The notes beneath the pieces are model-generated. The model was not told where the DNA came from, ran no database searches, and worked only from the letters and a program-made list of their open reading frames with translations. The translations under genes and the position numbers were made by a program. From NCBI GenBank assembly GCA_015662175.1, contig DQUR01000032.1, positions 1 through 8,654 on the forward strand: a stretch of DNA of 8,654 nucleotides, read 5' to 3'. Source of the DNA: Thermococcus paralvinellae. Lineage in GTDB: Archaea; Methanobacteriota_B; Thermococci; Thermococcales; Thermococcaceae. This document shows, piece by piece, positions 6,176 to 8,654 of this stretch (position 1 is its first letter; each line of letters opens with the position of its first letter).

Positions 6176-6889
6176 TCATACGAGGGCTAAAAATATTATC
6201 GCTCCAGCCATTCCACCGGCAAGGGTTGCAATAAAATTTGTACCATTATTGTCAACAATGCCCTTATCTTCCAGGGTAGCCCCCACAACGCTGTCAATGT
6301 TGCATCCGATAAATCCCCCCACTGTGGTCGCCAAGAACATCTGCCACTTAAAGGAAGTTACAGCGGTGGCGATGATTCCTATTACACTTGCCCCAACCAA
6401 TGCAAAGACCTCTCCCTGAAGGGAAATAGCTCCATTGGAACCTGGTTTAACGGGTTTAAGGTTTGTAATCATTTTGGGACTCTTCCCAAAAACCTTACCC
6501 AGCTCACTTGCCAGAGTATCTGCATTTGCCGTGGCTATTGAGGCAAAGGTTGCGGCCCATAAGAAATCCTGCTTTGTGAGGTATTCTAAAATCACAAAAA
6601 TTGAGGTAGCCAAGCCATTTCCAATAACATTTTTCCAGCCCCTAACACCTTCTTGTTCCTGCGCAATCCCAGTTTTAAGTTTCTCATGGTATTTATACTT
6701 CGTGGACAGAACTCCCATAACCACAAAAATCAGCATAGCCAGAAATGGGTACACGCCACCAAACCGCAGTATAAGAATTCCAAGGATAATTGCCACAATG
6801 CTGCCTTTTTTGTCTAATGCTTGGCTTACATATGCCAACCATCCAAACACGAAAATTATGACTATTTGAATCACTGAAATTACCGCCAT
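6176..6889 (-). CDS. DUF92/TMEM19-family integral membrane protein
   Basis: A 237-residue hydrophobic protein with about six membrane segments. They lie roughly at residues 2-22, 30-63 (probably two), 90-104, 158-178 and 185-237 (broken by a polar loop). Conserved family motifs are ATANADTLASELG (120-131), KPGSNGAIS (148-156) and GCNIDSVVGATLE (195-207), the last two in loops between helices. DUF92 includes TMEM19 and the plant protein VTE6, which acts on phytyl phosphate; an isoprenoid-phosphate kinase-like role is therefore conceivable but unproven here. I choose ATG 6889 because GGTGA (6899-6895) lies 5 nt upstream. The longer GTG start at 6913 has no Shine-Dalgarno and would add 8 polar residues. 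It is the last gene of the minus-strand run, 42 bp after the Lrp gene, and the C/D sRNA follows it directly. Confidence 0.88.
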   Translation of the reverse strand: MAVISVIQIVIIFVFGWLAYVSQALDKKGSIVAIILGILILRFGGVYPFLAMLIFVVMGVLSTKYKYHEKLKTGIAQEQEGVRGWKNVIGNGLATSIFVILEYLTKQDFLWAATFASIATANADTLASELGKVFGKSPKMITNLKPVKPGSNGAISLQGEVFALVGASVIGIIATAVTSFKWQMFLATTVGGFIGCNIDSVVGATLEDKGIVDNNGTNFIATLAGGMAGAIIFLALV

Positions 6890-6931
6890 TGCTGTCACCT
6901 TTGTGTTGTCCACTTGCAGCCATTGGAAGGA

Positions 6932-7426
6932 TTAAATGACCTCAAACTTAACAATTTCTGTAATAAATGTTATGTCCATTTTGTCAATACCTTCTATCCT
7001 CTTGGAAATCTCATGGATTTTCTTTTCAATGTCCCTTATCTCTTTTGGAGCTACCAAGTGAATTACAAGATTATGTGAACCGATTGCCCTCTCAATAATT
7101 TTAATATCAGGGTCATCCTTCAGTTTCTCAATAATTTCATCTAAAGAAATACCGGGTTTGAGAGTTATTCCCAATATCACGTATACATACCCAAGTCTCT
7201 CAAAATCTGGAATTATGGTATACTTTTTAATAACCCCCATCTTTTCAAGCTTTTCTAGTCTTCTGGAGATCCTCTGTCTCGTTGTTTTCAACTGTTCTGC
7301 CAGCTCCTTGTATGTAAGCCTTGAGTTTTTTGCCAGGAGATTAATAAGCTGTATGTCTACTTTATCTATTTTAGTCCTCATAAATGGTTTTCCAGTTTTA
7401 CCTAATAAAAATCTTTCGAACCTCAT
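6932..7426 (-). CDS. Lrp/AsnC family transcriptional regulator
   Basis: A 164-residue regulator. The N-terminal winged helix-turn-helix runs over about residues 20-70 (KIDKVDIQLINLLAKNSRLT, then YKELAEQLKTTRQRISRRLEK), followed by the linker GVIKKYTIIPDFERLGY. The C-terminal RAM ligand-binding and oligomerisation domain includes GITLKPGISLDEI and the AIGSHNLVIHLVA strand. Start ATG 7426 overlaps the mazG stop as ATGA and has GGTGGGG (7439-7433) 6 nt upstream, a strong coupled start. A start at ATG 7381 would give a 149-residue protein closer to the usual Lrp length and lacks a good ribosome binding site, but cannot be excluded. The 15 extra N-terminal residues are basic (RFERFLLGKTGKPF). Its position inside an operon with another regulator suggests local control. 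The effector is unknown. Confidence 0.9.
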   Translation of the reverse strand: MRFERFLLGKTGKPFMRTKIDKVDIQLINLLAKNSRLTYKELAEQLKTTRQRISRRLEKLEKMGVIKKYTIIPDFERLGYVYVILGITLKPGISLDEIIEKLKDDPDIKIIERAIGSHNLVIHLVAPKEIRDIEKKIHEISKRIEGIDKMDITFITEIVKFEVI

Positions 7427-7719
7427 GATATTCCCCACCGAAACCTGTCCCTGTTCCTATACTTTGCTATGGAATTTAGAAGGGCCCTTTCAACATCAAT
7501 CCCGTAATAGTTAGCAATGCAGAAAAGTGAAAACAATAAGTCCCCAAACTCTTCCTCCAATGTTTTCACGTCACCTTTACCTTTAACTTTTTCAAGTTTG
7601 AGCATTTCATCCGAGAGTTCTCCCAACTCTTCAACGACAGCCGCTAGCATTTCAAATGGTTTCCAATATCCTCCAAACTCTTTGATTAGTTTATCAACCT
7701 CTTTTTGGAGCCTATTCAT
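7423..7719 (-). CDS. MazG-like nucleotide pyrophosphohydrolase
   Basis: A 98-residue single-domain all-alpha NTP pyrophosphatase of the MazG superfamily. The metal-binding signature is intact: EExxE as E30-E31-L-G-E34, followed by ExxD as E57-F-G-D60, with the helix DLLFSLFCIANYYGI behind it. The C-terminal KYRNRDRF is also typical of the family. Such enzymes hydrolyse NTPs/dNTPs to NMP and PPi, often to clear non-canonical nucleotides. Substrate preference cannot be inferred. The start ATG 7719 has GGTGAG 5 nt upstream. It lies 28 bp after the ArsR-type gene and shares an ATGA overlap with the Lrp gene, which strongly implies one transcript. Confidence 0.92.
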   Translation of the reverse strand: MNRLQKEVDKLIKEFGGYWKPFEMLAAVVEELGELSDEMLKLEKVKGKGDVKTLEEEFGDLLFSLFCIANYYGIDVERALLNSIAKYRNRDRFRWGIS

Positions 7720-7747
7720 TGAAACTCACCGGAGGATCGTGGTAGCG

Positions 7748-8125
7748 TTAATTATACTCTTTCTCTAAAAGCTTAAGGTATTTTCTAAGTTTCTCAACGT
7801 TAGTCCTATAAAACCTCAGCTTTCCTTCCCTTCTCTCATGTAATAAATTCATGTTCTTGAGGGAGCGAAGATGATGACTTATTAGAGTCTGATCCTCTCC
7901 AAGTGCTTGTGAAATTAGGCAAACACACATCCATCTGTTTTTTACCATTTTCAGTATTTTGTATCTAATCGGATTGGAGACGAGCTTTAAAAACCTTAAC
8001 AGCTCTTCATTAGTTTCAATGTCAATATCTTCTTCCAAATCCATTATTTCACAGCTTTGAAGACATCTTTTTACAGTTTTCCTCTGCTTTTCGTTTAGCT
8101 TTTCAATAAGCTCCCTTATCTTCAC
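7748..8125 (-). CDS. ArsR-family winged-helix transcriptional regulator
   Basis: A 125-residue protein. An N-terminal extension of about 40 mostly charged residues contains Cys21 and Cys25 (RCLQSCEIM). A winged helix-turn-helix follows (about 40-110), with FLKLVSNPIRYKILKMV, then WMCVCLISQALGEDQTLISHHL (recognition helix), and the wing HERREGKLRFYRT. The Cys67-Val-Cys69 pair sits where metal-sensing ArsR/SmtB members carry their CVC motif, so thiol or metal sensing is possible. The start is GTG 8125 with GGTGAT (8136-8131) 5 nt upstream; an overlapping ATG at 8132 is out of frame. It is the first gene of the minus-strand operon and is divergent from the SDH protease, so it probably binds the shared 170-bp spacer. 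The true ligand is unknown. Confidence 0.88.
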   Translation of the reverse strand: MKIRELIEKLNEKQRKTVKRCLQSCEIMDLEEDIDIETNEELLRFLKLVSNPIRYKILKMVKNRWMCVCLISQALGEDQTLISHHLRSLKNMNLLHERREGKLRFYRTNVEKLRKYLKLLEKEYN

Positions 8126-8157
8126 GGCGCATCACCTCTCAATAATAAAGCTCAATG

Positions 8158-8171
8158 CTTATAAGATTTTC
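8158..8171 (-). promoter_or_regulatory. BRE/TATA promoter of the ArsR-mazG-lrp-DUF92 operon
   Basis: On the minus strand GAAAAT (8171-8166) precedes CTTATAAG (8165-8158). The predicted start is near 8138, giving a leader of about 13 nt with the Shine-Dalgarno at its beginning. An imperfect palindrome, TTCA-TG-TGAA (8169-8178), overlaps the BRE and could be an operator for the regulator, at low confidence. Confidence 0.7.
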
Positions 8172-8205
8172 ATGTGAATTTCTTTTTGGCTTGAATGTTT
8201 AGTAA

Positions 8206-8221
8206 CCAAAAGTTTTAAAAA
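8206..8221 (+). promoter_or_regulatory. BRE/TATA promoter of the SDH protease gene
   Basis: CCAAAAG (8206-8212) followed by TTTTAAAAA (8213-8221) fits a BRE/TATA. The predicted start is around 8242, giving a leader of about 50 nt. A T7 run (8224-8230) lies between the TATA box and the expected start. The TATA is about 50 bp from the oppositely oriented arsR promoter. Confidence 0.65.
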
Positions 8222-8248
8222 CCTTTTTTTGTAATTATCTTTACGAAA

Positions 8249-8274
8249 CCTAGAAATATCAAACACAATCTAGG
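8249..8274. repeat. CCTAGA/TCTAGG inverted repeat in the SDH leader
   Basis: CCTAGA (8249-8254) and TCTAGG (8269-8274) are perfect 6-bp inverted arms separated by 14 bp. They lie just downstream of the predicted transcription start and 8 bp before the Shine-Dalgarno. This could be an operator for a dimeric repressor or a weak leader hairpin. Confidence 0.45.
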
Positions 8275-8295
8275 GATTAGCTGGAGGTGAATGAT

Positions 8296-8654
8296 TTGGA
8301 TCCTTTGAGTGGATTTTTTAGTTCGCTGATATGGTGGCTGCTTTTCCTGTATATACTGCTATGGCCACAAATGCAATACAGGCAACTTCAGCTGATGAGG
8401 GCAAGAATCCTTCAGAAATTAGCCAAGAAAAGGAACTCCACAGTAATAACAATGATCCACAGACAGGAAAGCATTGGGCTTTTTGGAATACCCTTCTATA
8501 AGTTCATCAGCATTGAAGACAGCGAAGAAATCTTGAGGGCTATAAGGATGGCTCCAAAGGATAAGCCAATTGATTTGATCATTCATACCCCCGGTGGATT
8601 GGTTTTAGCGGCAACCCAAATAGCAAAAGCACTGAAAGATCACCCAGCAGAAAC
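8296..8654 (+). CDS. SDH-family (ClpP-fold) membrane serine protease, 5' part
   Basis: The first 119 codons of a longer gene cut off by the window end. Residues 7-25 form one hydrophobic N-terminal anchor (FFSSLIWWLLFLYILLW). The cytosolic part follows with RNSTVITMIHRQE, the FGIPFYKFISIED segment and DLIIHTPGGLVLAA. The HTPGG at residues 97-101 corresponds to the substrate-binding PGG motif of ClpP-fold proteases. The catalytic serine (expected in a later SGG motif) lies beyond the window. This is the SDH/SppA-like family often paired with stomatin-like proteins in membrane quality control. The start is TTG 8296, because GGAGGTGA (8283-8290) is 5 nt upstream. The ATG at 8291 opens only a five-codon frame. 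Confidence 0.92.
   Translation, partial: MDPLSGFFSSLIWWLLFLYILLWPQMQYRQLQLMRARILQKLAKKRNSTVITMIHRQESIGLFGIPFYKFISIEDSEEILRAIRMAPKDKPIDLIIHTPGGLVLAATQIAKALKDHPAE

Noticed and set aside
6890..6913. GTG start at 6913 for the DUF92 protein
   Set aside because: No Shine-Dalgarno precedes it, whereas GGTGA lies 5 nt before ATG 6889.
7871..7892. C/D-box-like pattern ATGATGA, 11 nt, CTGA on the plus strand
   Set aside because: It lies antisense within the ArsR-type coding region, has no D'/C' pair nearby and an 11-nt spacing; a two-box match is expected by chance.

Overview
The window looks like a chromosomal segment of a hyperthermophilic euryarchaeon of the order Thermococcales (Thermococcus/Pyrococcus/Palaeococcus type). 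The evidence is archaeal BRE/TATA promoters, GGTGA/GGAGGTG ribosome binding sites, archaeal-only proteins (S3Ae, Pcc1, the RecJ-like GAN nuclease, archaeal TyrRS and S15), and a canonical archaeal C/D box guide RNA. The genus call rests on remembered resemblance of the proteins, not on a search.

Region 1 (1-910): the C-terminal ~180 residues of a UbiD-family decarboxylase (89-631). Its 5' part is replaced by a 92-bp inverted copy of its own downstream coding sequence (1-92 versus 228-319, one mismatch). Then come two divergently transcribed tRNA genes, tRNA-Lys(CTT) on the minus strand and tRNA-Leu(GAG) on the plus strand. Both encode CCA, and each has a recognisable TATA box in the shared spacer.

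Region 2 (915-6114): tyrosyl-tRNA synthetase on the minus strand, tail to tail with tRNA-Leu. Divergent from it on the plus strand is an information-processing cluster: rps15, gan (RecJ-like nuclease of the replisome), pcc1 (KEOPS tRNA t6A complex), rps3ae, and a THUMP-SPOUT predicted RNA methyltransferase. The rps15 leader contains a GC-rich hairpin next to the Shine-Dalgarno sequence, and tyrS has its own small leader hairpin.

Region 3 (6115-6175): the 61-bp gap between convergent genes is filled by a complete C/D box sRNA on the minus strand. It has boxes C, D', C' and D and two 12-nt guides. It is the strongest unannotated element in the window.

Region 4 (6176-8125, minus strand): a compact putative operon, transcribed arsR-type regulator -> MazG-type pyrophosphohydrolase -> Lrp/AsnC regulator -> DUF92/TMEM19 membrane protein. 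It has one clear promoter upstream of the ArsR gene and an ATGA stop/start overlap between mazG and lrp. The C/D sRNA lies just past its end and may be processed from its read-through transcript.

Region 5 (8126-8654): a divergent promoter region with a TATA box for each direction and a CCTAGA/TCTAGG inverted repeat. It leads into the first 119 codons of an SDH-family, Clp-fold membrane serine protease that starts with TTG and runs off the window end.
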